Assembly (NCBI GenBank): GCA_022316685.1
Contig: JAKJHU010000039.1
Coordinates: 4,464,001 to 4,528,000 of the forward strand
Reading direction: 5' to 3'
Source: Progne subis subis
Lineage: Eukaryota > Chordata > Aves > Passeriformes > Hirundinidae
DNA: 64,000 nucleotides
In this document: positions 1-10,718 of the stretch, in pieces
Position numbering within the stretch: position 1 is the first letter of the stretch
How the letters are laid out: every line of letters begins with the position of its first letter
The notes under the pieces: generated by a model
Told to the model about the DNA's origin: nothing
The model's input: the letters and a program-made list of their open reading frames with translations, nothing else
The model's database searches: none
Translations under genes and position numbers: made by a program

Positions 1-1940
1 AGCAATATTCTTCCTGTTTATAGTTTAATTCAAGTCTTGCTAGAATAATTGTGTGCAGAATTACATGAAATACAAAAATGCTGGTATCAGACAAATTTTA
101 ATTTTATAAAAAAGTATCATCTCAGAATCTTCCTAAGTCAATAGCACTTCACAAAACCCCCTAATTTGTCTCAAAATAACAGCTCCAAAACTGCTTAGAT
201 GATCTCTTATTTAACACCTAATTTGACTACACCTGGATTCTTCAAATAGACCCAATGCAAAAATTTTTGTTTCTAATAAAGAGTATCCAATTGTTTCAAA
301 GACACTGAGGTTTGTATCATTAATTTTTAAGAAGATTTCTGTTGCTTTCTGTTGAAACCCAAGGATTTCTACACCAGATTAATATTTTGTAAACAGCATA
401 CTTCAAATTCATGTGCTTTTGATTTAGCCAATAGAAACAATAAGCTTTTATGTCAGACTCCTTAGAATAAGAAGATACTGACTCTGAAAAATCACCTGGT
501 GCTTTCACTGAACCTTCTCTGAATGCTCTGTGTACTAGTTTTCTGCAGCTATCTAAAGCACTCTTACTTAAAACCTCTTCTATATAAAGACTTGGAATGA
601 AATGGCCTTCTGGGAAAGAGATTTTTTTGTAGAAGAAAAAGAGTACAAAGCTGAGCAGCTGGAAGGTGCTGAATAATTGGAAATCTTCACCTATTTACTG
701 CATTTTTTCTTTGCCGTTCTTGAAGTTCTGTAGACAAATAATTGGGTTTGAACAGCTGGCCCATGAAGACAAAAGCCCAAAGACTTGAACTAAAATTCCA
801 GTTAAAAAAATATTTATTTATTTATCCTCTTTATAAAGGAATATTATTTTAGCTAATAGTTCTTAGAAAGGTCCATCAATGCTGCATTTCAATTACCATT
901 TGGTTTACTTGTGCCTTACTGCAGATGCTTCAGTCCTCTATGCCTCATGCATCCTATTCGGAACCTTTGCATAATCAGACTAGGAGCTAGTATTGCTCCT
1001 GTGGGCCTCTCTGTTTTGGCATTTAGCACAGGCAAACAGACTGTAAGTAGGCACTATGCAGTCTAAAGGTATTAGCTGTCATTTGCTGTCCAACTATGGG
1101 TTATTGCTCAATCTGATGAATGTGTAAATGCCCTTGCAGTATCTTTGCAGGCTTTCACATCATTCTTGAAGTTTCCTAACATCCACTGTACTGCAGGTTA
1201 CTACTAAAGAGCTACAACTCCCAGTCAATCTGGGGATAAATTGGTCTCCTCATGTCATTCATTCTTACTGTCATCAGTTTTATGCTTACTTTGGGAGGTG
1301 TTACCTTCACTGACCCTTTTTATGGAGGAAAGCAGTGCATTGCTGTGGCAAACTGATAGATATGACCTGGCACAACCTGGATTGTGTCAGCAATTCCAGT
1401 CCCTGTCACAAGGGTTGATGACTTCTGTGTACTGCAATCTTATTTATACTTCATAATTTTTTTTCCCCCACTGAATTGTCTTCTAGAATACTGATTGACC
1501 TGATTCACAGCATGGTCTAGCTTTCATCATTAATTTTGAACTTCCAGTCTCTTTCAACTGCTGACCTAACTCTTTGGTTAAAATTTCTACAATACTAGGT
1601 GTTCTTGCTATGCATTATGTTTTGCCTCACTTTGAACTAATTTCATCAGAGAGACTGACCACTAGGGACTACCAAAGGGACCCCCAGGACAGAAAAATGC
1701 ATTGATAAAGGGGAGGGAAAACATGTTAATGATTTCAGGAAATAGATTATCATATGTATATTCTGGGACAATAAATGAATATGTATGTCCAATACAGTAT
1801 ATAAACAGGAACTCATCATGCACAATATTTTGGAGGAGCTATTCCCTGGTGCATCTGGCCAAACAAAGAATGCCTACTTCTTACTTCTTCATTGGTGCTA
1901 CAGAGTTTCTTTTATTTTTACAGAAGTTTTCATTACACTT
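1..1940. other. AT-rich non-coding DNA, no gene recognised
   Basis: I see no protein-coding exon, RNA gene or recognisable repeat here. Open frames are short (up to about 110 codons at 1702-2034), overlap each other in different frames and show no domain-like composition. The right edge is set by the LTR that begins at 1941. An ancient, unrecognisable repeat or a conserved non-coding element cannot be excluded. Confidence 0.6.
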
Positions 1941-2663
1941 TGTCTTGGTTTTGAAAGACAGTTGTCTGACAGGGAAAGCTAGAGCTTCCCTTGGAATGGA
2001 GAATGTAAACCCCCTTCCCTTCAATTTATTATAATTTTGCAATTAGGAGCTTTCAGGCAAGGATATGGGAATAGGAGAAACAGTTATTTACTAGGAATAT
2101 TAGGAAAAAAAGTAAATACAAATGAGTAGTACAAAAAACCCAAAAATCCTGGGAAAAACCCTGACAAAGTCAGGAATGCAACCTGGCACCCTGTTGGTCA
2201 GGATGTTGGAAGCAGTCCAAATAAATCCTCCTGGAGTAACAGATGTGGTTCTGTGGAGTAGAGATGAGCCTGTAAAAAGTCCAGTGGTGACGAGATGGGT
2301 CCGGTCTTCCTCTGGGAATCCGGTGCAAAAACAGGATCCCTTGTGTTCTTCAGCCCCAGTTTTTATGTAGCTGGGAACAGCTGGCTCCTCCCCCACTGTG
2401 TGGAGCATCTCACAATGGGATGATGGAATGTGCCATGTCATTGGTGGGCCCTAATGACCCATTAACAGAAGATATCCCCTTGGAGGATGGAGGGGTGGTG
2501 AAAGAGATAAGAAACATTGCCCCACCTGGATTTAATGGCTGGGCTGTTATCAGAGGGCATCTGCCCCCATCCCCCCTGGAGTCACAAGAGGTAAGGGAAA
2601 AACATCTCCCCAACAGCTTTTTACAGATAAAATAGAATACACTTTTTTTTTGTTTGTTTGGTT

Positions 2664-2699
<36 letters not shown>

Positions 2700-2716
2700 T
2701 TACATAACCCAAGACA
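1941..2716 (-). mobile_element. LTR of an avian endogenous retrovirus-like element (solo, minus strand)
   Basis: The segment is bounded by an inverted repeat: TGTCTTGG at 1941-1948 and its complement CCAAGACA at 2709-2716, the TG...CA ends expected of an LTR. Read on the minus strand it has the right signals in the right order: a TATA-like CATAAAA (2361-2367) downstream of a U3-like stretch, and an AATAAA poly(A) signal (2025-2030) shortly before the end. The sequence resembles LTRs I associate with passerine ERVL-type elements, from memory only. No gag, pol or env lies beside it, so it is probably a solo LTR. The flanks (CACTT left, CATAG right) are not a clear target duplication, so one end may be slightly misplaced or the site has decayed. 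A 34-T run (2665-2698) lies inside it near the element's 5' end. Confidence 0.7.
2665..2698. repeat. poly(T) run of 34 within the LTR
   Basis: Uninterrupted T run preceded by a T-rich GTTT-type stretch (2643-2664). It lies in the 5' part of the minus-strand LTR. It is likely length-polymorphic and error-prone in sequencing. Confidence 0.9.
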
Positions 2717-5385
2717 CATAGATTCTTTTCTCTGGAGGCACACTGTTCAGCATAACACAGCTTCGTCCACCTTAGCAGAATGCTTGCCATTTTTTTCTTT
2801 CTCCCCTTAGCTATGCACAAAGTTGCCATTTTGCCTCTCTCCAGGATCCTGTCTCTGCTTTCAGACCCGTTTGTTGTTCTTGCTCGTTTGTTATTTTTTT
2901 TCATCTCCAAGTTCTCCCTTCACTCTGTTAAAGAGAACAGATAAATCAGCCACAACCCTTCACAAAGCTCATGGCAGAGAAATGCTTATCGTTGTCATTG
3001 GTGGAAGTTCACAGCACAACAGTTCTGTATTTGGCCTTTTTTTTATTTAGTCCTTCTGCTTTCTGATGTGGGGCTATCCTTAATCATATCAATTGCTCAG
3101 GCATGGGACTCTGGCCAAGCTTTGTCCTTTTCCCATCCAACTTGGATAGCACTGGTTAACCAGACTCTTGGAAGAAAAATGTCACAGAGCTACAGTCTCT
3201 CTGTTGCACTTTAAAAAGTGCAAAATATAATTGGTGGGTCTAAGGACTTGTTAGGCATGTTAGGAGAAGATAATGTATTTCTGAGATGCTTGGAGATTTT
3301 TGATGTTTTATGCTCCTGTGATGATTAAATTGTAGATCTATTTCAAAAGATTTACCCAATTTATGTTTTCGAAGCATTTTGTTCCTTCTAAAAACCATAT
3401 GAGACTGTAAAATTTTTGACTTTTTTTTTTTACACAGTTTGTGGACATGTAGGAAACTTTATTGTTTTTCTCTTAAATGGGCACAGAAGGCAAATGTAAA
3501 AATTCGGCAATTGATAATTTCAGAAAACTTTGGCTCACAAAGACATAATTGATTCTTTTGAGATTAGAATATTTCTTCATTGGAACTTCTTTGTTCACAT
3601 GGGAAAAGATCACTCCTAAAATGCGTCTGTCTAGGCTGTGATGATGTCCTGCTACCAATATAATTTAAGAGATAATAATTAATATGTTTTTCTTACAGGT
3701 TGAATTACAAAGTTTTAGCCATGAAATATACTACTTGTGGCCTTTTAATAATATATTAAGCAGTGCCATCTTTTTTCACACTATTTAAACAATGCTGTTT
3801 TGCCAGTATGCAATGTCCTTTTCAGATGACCTTTTTAATAGAACATGTTGAATTCTCTGAAAAGTCGAATTTAATTTGAAGACTTGTCTGTGCACATAGA
3901 ACATATTGCCAGTTTTTCCTGGAGAAAAAGTACCTTGTCTTTTGTTAATTTATGCCCTATGTGGCAAGGAGGTACAGACCTTTTTAATAAATCCATCCAT
4001 GACATTAAGAATATGCACAAGTCTTTATAAGATCATGTTTCAAATCAAGTCTAAATTTATCTCTACAATCCTTGCTGAAAGTGAATAGCTCTGAAAGAAG
4101 CAGGCTCAGGAAAAGTAGCAGTATTTATTATGTAAGAGGGAGAAGTTAATTAATATTTGATAATACAGAACAATTAAGCTGAAAAATTTATGCATTTTTA
4201 CAAGAAAATAATTGTAAGGATAGAGACATACTGTGATAAATGTGATATTATGATTTATTTTATGTACTCTAAAAAAGGTATAAACTTTTTATTGGAAAAA
4301 AATATTTCATTTATTAGGATTAGTCTGTAAGACTCTTACTCAAAAAACCAAACCTAAATACAATCAGTACAGTGCATTTTATGTGTAAGTGCTCATCACT
4401 GGCATCATGAATAAATCATAATTAGATGCACTTTCATGACTGTATAGCATGTTAAGTTTTTGCCTGCACAAATTTGTGGAAGAAGGGTTACTATGGTGAC
4501 AGAATACTCGTTTGAATGATTTTATCTCAATTGCTGAGCATTTTTATTCCTGGCTTCTCCAGCATACCTTTTAATTCAAAACTAAAATTTTGAAACTATG
4601 AGAGATGTCTTAAATCCTGCTGCAAGGAAAGAAATGATGACTAAAATGTAAGAAGTCCCTCAAACAAATAAGCAAAGAGAGATGAGAAAATAAAAAGAAA
4701 GGAAGATGTGATTAAACTTTGTGCAATAGTTAACTCACTCTGTAGAATCTGTTTTCTCAAGGTAAAATAACAATAATAGGTAATAATTCAAGAGTTTCAG
4801 TATTTTGTAGAATTACTCATGAATAGTTTGAGGTTGCATGACTCGGGTACACTGTTTGAAACTAGGATATCTTCTGGAGGTCTCAAATGCCAGACTTTCA
4901 AAATCCTAGGAAAGTCTAACCAGCATTTCATTACCATGTCTAGAGCAACACAGAAGTGAAGCTCCAGCCTGCAATTTGGTAAGTCTAAAATTTTAGAGAC
5001 ACCTTCCCAAGAATAAAGCATCTTGGCTGATAAGTCTTTCCACATGACTCACAAAGCTAAATATGCTTTTTATAATCATGGAGCTGAAAAACTGTGAACA
5101 GCTGAGTGCTTAAAAATGTACATTCAGCAGAGAGCTACAGACTAGGAATCTCAGAGAAGTTGCTTAAAAAAATATTGGTGACTAAAGGAGAAATGTGGGA
5201 GATGGAAAAAAATATTTGTCTGAGAAATTCCATTTTTTATGACCTAACATATTTTACTTCTATCTGTGGAAGTGCAGAAATAGAAATACTGCTTATGCAA
5301 GGAGAAGGTGAAAATTTCTGCATCAAAAACTAATTTGGCAGAGCCACCTGCTACTGACTGATGTACACGGCATAGCATCCCAATG
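2717..5385. other. AT-rich non-coding DNA, no gene recognised
   Basis: No exon, RNA gene or repeat family recognised. The longest frames are under 85 codons and show no family features. Confidence 0.55.
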
Positions 5386-5565
5386 TGCCAGGAGGCCAAG
5401 GAAGGTGATTAGTCCGGTCTATGCAGCGCTGGTTGTACCTTGCCTGGAGTGCTGGGATAAGTTCTGGCTTTCTAGCACAAAAGAAACATGGACAAACTGG
5501 AGTCAGCCCAGGGAAAGGCCATCAGGATGAGTAAAAGAGCATGTATCATATAAGAGGAAGCTCTG
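5386..5565 (+). mobile_element. eroded CR1 LINE fragment
   Basis: The stretch aligns by eye with the C-terminal part of the CR1 ORF2 coding region. It has the landmark order of that segment: a GGTGATT start, the 'cctggagtgctg...ttctgg' part, 'gaaacatggacaaactggag', 'aaaggccatcaggatga' and a degenerate 'catataagaggaag' that corresponds to the usual 'cctatgaggaaag'. Reading frames are broken and both element ends are missing, so this is an old 5'- and 3'-truncated copy. The better-preserved copy at 48240-49061 contains the same segment and serves as an internal comparison. Confidence 0.75.
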
Positions 5566-5863
5566 ATGTGTAAAGATATGCTTCCATAACTAGAATCAAA
5601 ACCTGTTTCTCTGTGGGATTTTTTTTCTGTAGTTGTAGAATAAGATAATTATTATCAACATTGCCCACAGATGGATATCTGCATATATTGATAGGTTCAC
5701 TATTGTTTAATAAAAAAATACCTAAACCTTAGCTCAAAAAATAATTCTGAGTTGACTGTAGCTAAAACCAAATATTGTATTTAGATTGGTAGAGCAAATA
5801 AATAGTACCAAACATTATTTAGGGGTTTAATTCCATAATTTTTTTTGGAAAAAATTATCACAT

Positions 5864-5867
<4 letters not shown>

Positions 5868-5912
<45 letters not shown>
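5868..5912. repeat. poly(T) run of 45
   Basis: Uninterrupted run of 45 T. Avian CR1 LINEs do not leave poly(A) tails, so a homopolymer this long is not explained by CR1. No AATAAA signal is visible on the minus strand in the 30 bases beyond it, so there is no direct support for a minus-strand retrocopy. Confidence 0.9.
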
Positions 5913-5913
<1 letters not shown>

Positions 5914-8900
5914 TAGTTATTCAGAATTATAATTCACTTTTACTTATGTAAAACAATATTGAAAAGGTAGCCATACAGTATTAGAAATGGGAGTCTCCTT
6001 ACCTGTGTAACCTGTTCTTAGAATTGATCAGGAATTTACATAAAAGTTAGAGAAACAGATATATCCAAACTCTTTGACAGCGAGAGGTTAGAAGTTCATT
6101 GAAATGCATCAGATGGCATTGACAAAATATGCTAATAAGGAGCAATGGCCCTAGGCCCTCTCCTACTTTGGGTGCTTAGTACATCATAGCAGTCAGTTGT
6201 ACTTGGCATTAAAGCTGAAAGGTGAGAGATTGGCACTTAGACTCTTCCTGATTTTGCTTATGACCAAAATTCTGTTGAAAAATGCAAAATATTGTGTTAG
6301 CTTTATTACTGCATTTATAATTCTGCACTAAAAAAAAAATTATATTTAGAATACATACAGAATACCAGGCTGTTTTAGCTTCTCTATATTTAGTAAACCA
6401 ATTATTGTCATTAATTTTGTTATGTTGAAGCCTCAGACGAAATTCATAACTGTAGAGAAGAAATTGTCCTAGTCTTTTTCACTTGTAAGCATCTGTAAGG
6501 TAATAATAGTACTGAAAACCCACAAATGTCAATGTCTACTTCAACCCCCATCCACCTAATATCTTGAAATCTAAAATTCATTAAGAATGTAAAAGTAAAA
6601 TAATTAGAAGAATGATGCAAGTTTGAGAAGTTTGATTTTCAGCCAGCAGCTGTAAAGCCTACACAGGAAAAGATATTTTAGTCTAGTTTTAAAATTCATG
6701 TAGTGAGATATTAATTGTACTAAAGGGCTAGATGAAAATGTGAGTACTTAATTCATCCGAAGTGAAAAGGTTGTGGCCACAAACAAAATTCCAACATAAG
6801 GAATATGTTAAATAGAACTGCTCAAGAGATTACTTAATATACTGGATACTCAGTTTTCAGCATCTCACTTCTTCCTTTTTTGCTTCATATACAGCATCTC
6901 TTTTTGGTCCTTATGTAGAGACTTGACAAAGACGTGATTAATAATATAAAGGCATGCCCTGCAGCAATAGTTTAGGCTGGGAAATAGATCCATGATGGAG
7001 ATGCAGGCAAAGTCAAAGGCAGAGACCAAGGAAGCACATCCACCCACAAGCAGAACTTCCACAAACGTTAGCAAAGAGCTCTTTTTCCCTGTCATGATCC
7101 AGATTCTCCTATGCTGTGCAAGTTACAGCAACAGAGAATGTTCCACCTAATCTCTGTCTTGCTTTCTCACAGAGACCTGCTCCATCTCTCTGCCATGGAC
7201 TGGTGTTTCCAGTTCTCTCTGATTCCTTTTTGCTCTGCTCATTTGTTCTGCACCGTTTGATGATCCAGCTTCCCCAGGCTATCATCCTGGGAAGAAACTA
7301 AGATTTTTTTTCCTTAAGAAAGACAAAAGTAAAAAGAAGAAAATGTTTTCTTTCAGAGCCTGAATTCCTCTAGTTTGAGACTGCGGTTTCCAATGCTGCT
7401 ATGAAGACTCTTCACCAAATGCTGTCAAAATACTTTTAGATGATTAGCTGCTGTTAGGTTGTGATTTGTTTGTACAAAATCTTAATCTCATTTTGTGAGG
7501 TGAAAGGTTCCATGTCCTATCTTTTGTATAGAAAATTATCTCATTCTTTTAAATGCTGATGTCTTGTGTTGCCACTGCTTCATTGTCACAATATCCTGTT
7601 GAGCCTGGTAAAAACTGTGCTTGCCAAAGAGAGTTAATGCTTCACATGATTTTTTTCTTTACTCCATAGATAGCATATTTAAGATGCAGGCTTTGTATCA
7701 AATTTTTTTGCCACTTAATTTACTTAAGAAGATGGGGTAAGGATAATAAAAAACCCCAACAATCAAACAAGAAAAACCCAAACCCACACCCTATGAAAAA
7801 ACAACCTGTGTGGATTTCAGGAGTGAAGATCTAAATTATCAATACTTGTACATCAGGATTGACATCTGATTTATTGCCCAATAGTTCTTTAGCTAAGGGC
7901 TTGAAAAGACACAGAGCTCTTGCTATACAACAGTAGAATTGAACTCACAAATCTTCTCAGAAAGAGAAGAGAAAGTGGTTGCACTTACAAAAAAATCAAT
8001 ACCACATTAAGTCCCATATCTTTTGAGAAAAGCATCTTCTGCATGTACCTAACTTTAGACCATAACTTCATAACAGCCACAATTTTAGGATTTTAGGATT
8101 ACTAACATTTGTACTTAAATCTAAATCTTCAATATTTTTTCATTTATTTTATTTTGCATCCTATTGGATTTGGATTAAGGACTGAGATGATTAATATTAC
8201 TTTTTCTTACTCTAAGTTTGTATCCTATTTTAATACATGAAAGTTAAAATGGGATTTCTTTTGCTTAGTGTGAGTAATGCATGAATTATAGGACGTCGGA
8301 CTTTTAAAGATAATTTTTCTTAAATATGTAGTCCTCTTAATTTTTATAGTATAGTAGTAGAGACAAAGTAAATGTTGATTTAACTTGATGAATTTACTTT
8401 GAGCCTTTCCTGACAGTTCGTAAGGTTTCCACAATACATGAATTAAAAAAAAAAAAAATTCTATGGCAGTGATCAATTTACTACTAGGTAGTTACAGTCA
8501 AAGCCAGCAAATTACTGCCAAAAACATAGATAGCAACTGCAGGGAACTCTCTCCTTTGGAGACAAAGTGATTTTGTTGTATGTACTTGGAAAGTTTGGAA
8601 TAACGTGGGTTATTACTCACATCCAGCTGAAGTGAAACAGAATATTAAACCAGACAGAAGAAAGAATCAAAATGTCTATGTTGGCTTTGAAACAGGTGGA
8701 AGTTTCTAGAGCCTTCTTTTACCTCGTGTCCCTTGTTGATGGTTTGATAGCTTCTCACCTACGACTGCTGTCAGCAGTGTTATTCTGTCCTTACCGCTCC
8801 TGTCTTGACAGAATTATTGTGTTCTTTAGCTTGGAGGAAGACAAGAAGAAAAATGGGTAGATTAGCAGGTGTGTAGAGTTGAGATTGGGAGAGAACAACA

Positions 8901-8948
8901 TGCCTTGTCCTTAAAATCCAGTAGATGGGAAGGTGTTTATTATTATTC
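5913..8948. other. AT-rich non-coding DNA, no gene recognised
   Basis: Nothing recognisable as a gene or repeat family. A short CA-rich patch (about 7745-7790) is low-complexity only. Confidence 0.55.
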
Positions 8949-8990
8949 ACTGTAGTGGCCAGTCTGTTAACTGTAGTGGCCAGTCTGTTA
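8949..8990. repeat. exact tandem duplication, 21 bp x 2
   Basis: The 21-bp unit starting ACTGTAGTGGCC occurs twice head to tail with no mismatch (8949-8969 and 8970-8990). Two identical copies point to a recent slippage or duplication event. Confidence 0.95.
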
Positions 8991-10606
8991 TTAAAATGAG
9001 TAATTAAAGTGGTCGTCCAAATGCAGCATGTCACAAAGTGTTTGCACCTCACAGTGAGGATGATAGGGCACACAAAATGTTCTCTATGTGAGCATCACAC
9101 AGTTACTAGGCAGAAAACGCCAACAACTTCATCTGGTTTGAGGAGCCTTTCCACAGAAAAACTTATCTCATGTTTGTTACTCTTTCAAAACTGGGGAGAG
9201 AGGGTTTTGACTCTGTACATGTTAGAAACACAAAACTGAATATTTTTTAAAATTTCTTCCTTTTTATTTATGGCTAATAATGGGAGTTTTCAAAGCTTCA
9301 TCCGTATTTCCATTTCCATGTTCTGACCCTGCACAGAACCTCCATTTTCATCTTTTCATATGCAGTTTTTTGCAGGGACAGGTAATGACAAAAAACTGTA
9401 TCCACAGCACAATGCAGACTTTATTTCTCTGTCTATAATACTGATTGATGTAGGTGACGAGCAGTTCCATGACCTCTAAAGAAATAAAACTAGAATTTAC
9501 ACAATTTAGGATAAAGAAAAATGGGCAGTAGCAGCCTCAGAGATTGCTTGAATCATGCACAAAGAGGGAGCAGTTACACACATGGACTCATGGACAAATG
9601 GATGTGTGAGAAGCTCTGGAAGAACTCATTTAGGGTGATGTACAAAACTGAGCAGTTTAGTGACAAAAAGCAAAGCCAACTCTCTGACTCCTGGCTTTGA
9701 GTGATGACTGCTTCAGGAGTAAACTGTGAAAACATCGTGGACAAAGAAAGAAGCAGTCAAAAGTCTCAAATTGCAATGGACAAAAGAAGACAGCTCTAAC
9801 TAACTTTAGCAATTCCAAGCATTATTGCTAATAAAACAAAAGGATAGTTTTGTTAACAGTGAATCCTAAAGTGTGTGATTGTACTTGGAGGTTTCTTATA
9901 TGTATATTGCAAAATATGGTTCTAGATATATCACTGTGTCTCCATGTTTTAAATTTCAATGCTTATTAGGAAAGGGACATAATTGTGTGATGAAAAGACT
10001 GTAGAATTGTTATACTATACTCTATACTATCTATACCTACACTTTTTAAATTATGAAGGCTCCTACAGCATTTGCCTATTGATAAGATTTTGCTCAATAA
10101 CCACAAATCAATACTGCAGTCATGGAACAGCTGAGATTAGCCATCAAAGTTTGTCCAGATACTTAAGTTCTCTTTTAAGTATCTAGATAAGATGGCTTTA
10201 TCTAACTCACATAAGGTAAAGAGAACTCCTAATTATTTTGGTTTACATACCTGGTAGTATTTTCAAGACACATTTTCACTCAGTCATAACAAGTGACCAT
10301 TTCCAAAGCCACTCATAGGGGAGGAGAAAAACTTAATTTAATTTTATAAAGTATCTCTACTGTTTAGAATTCATGAACTTCAAACCACCTAACTTCTTCT
10401 TAGGCTATGAGGGACATGCTTTGTGGAGAAGGAAGCAAATTGCACATATAACTTGACTTCAAATATAATTTGGTCCTCTTGCAGAGCATTTTCATAACTG
10501 AGATACAGAGAGGTTGGGGAACTGGTGTAGAATTGGTAAGCAAGTGGCTAAAATTTTGTATTGAGAGTAGCTACCTGTTGTCCACACACTGAAAAGAGGA
10601 GCAAAG
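8991..10606. other. AT-rich non-coding DNA, no gene recognised
   Basis: No exon, RNA gene or repeat family seen. Confidence 0.55.
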
Positions 10607-10718
10607 AAAAAATTCTCAAGTTAAGTATTATTTGTTGTTTTCAGTAAGGGTTTGGACAGCAGAATAAAGAATGCCCTTATTAAATTTTCAGTTAAAAAAA
10701 AAAAAAAAAAAAAAAAAA
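10607..10718 (+). repeat. possible short retroposed RNA 3' end with A25 tail
   Basis: An A25 run (10694-10718) is preceded, 25 bases after the signal ends, by an AATAAA hexamer (10663-10668). That is the normal spacing between a poly(A) signal and a poly(A) tail. The bases just after the tail (about AAAAAATTCCCAA, counting the last As) resemble AAAAAATTCTCAA at 10607-10619, as a target duplication would, with one mismatch. If real, the insert is only about 75 bp plus tail, a heavily 5'-truncated retrocopy of an unknown transcript. Each cue alone could be chance in AT-rich DNA. Confidence 0.35.

Noticed and set aside
2410..2910. 166-codon minus-strand frame with a poly-lysine stretch
   Set aside because: It spans the LTR's A/T-rich run (the lysines are the poly(A) read on the minus strand) and crosses the LTR boundary, so it is not a gene.
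8949..8990. Possible CRISPR-like repeats here and at 44104
   Set aside because: The repeats are directly adjacent with no spacers, only two copies each, and the genome is vertebrate.
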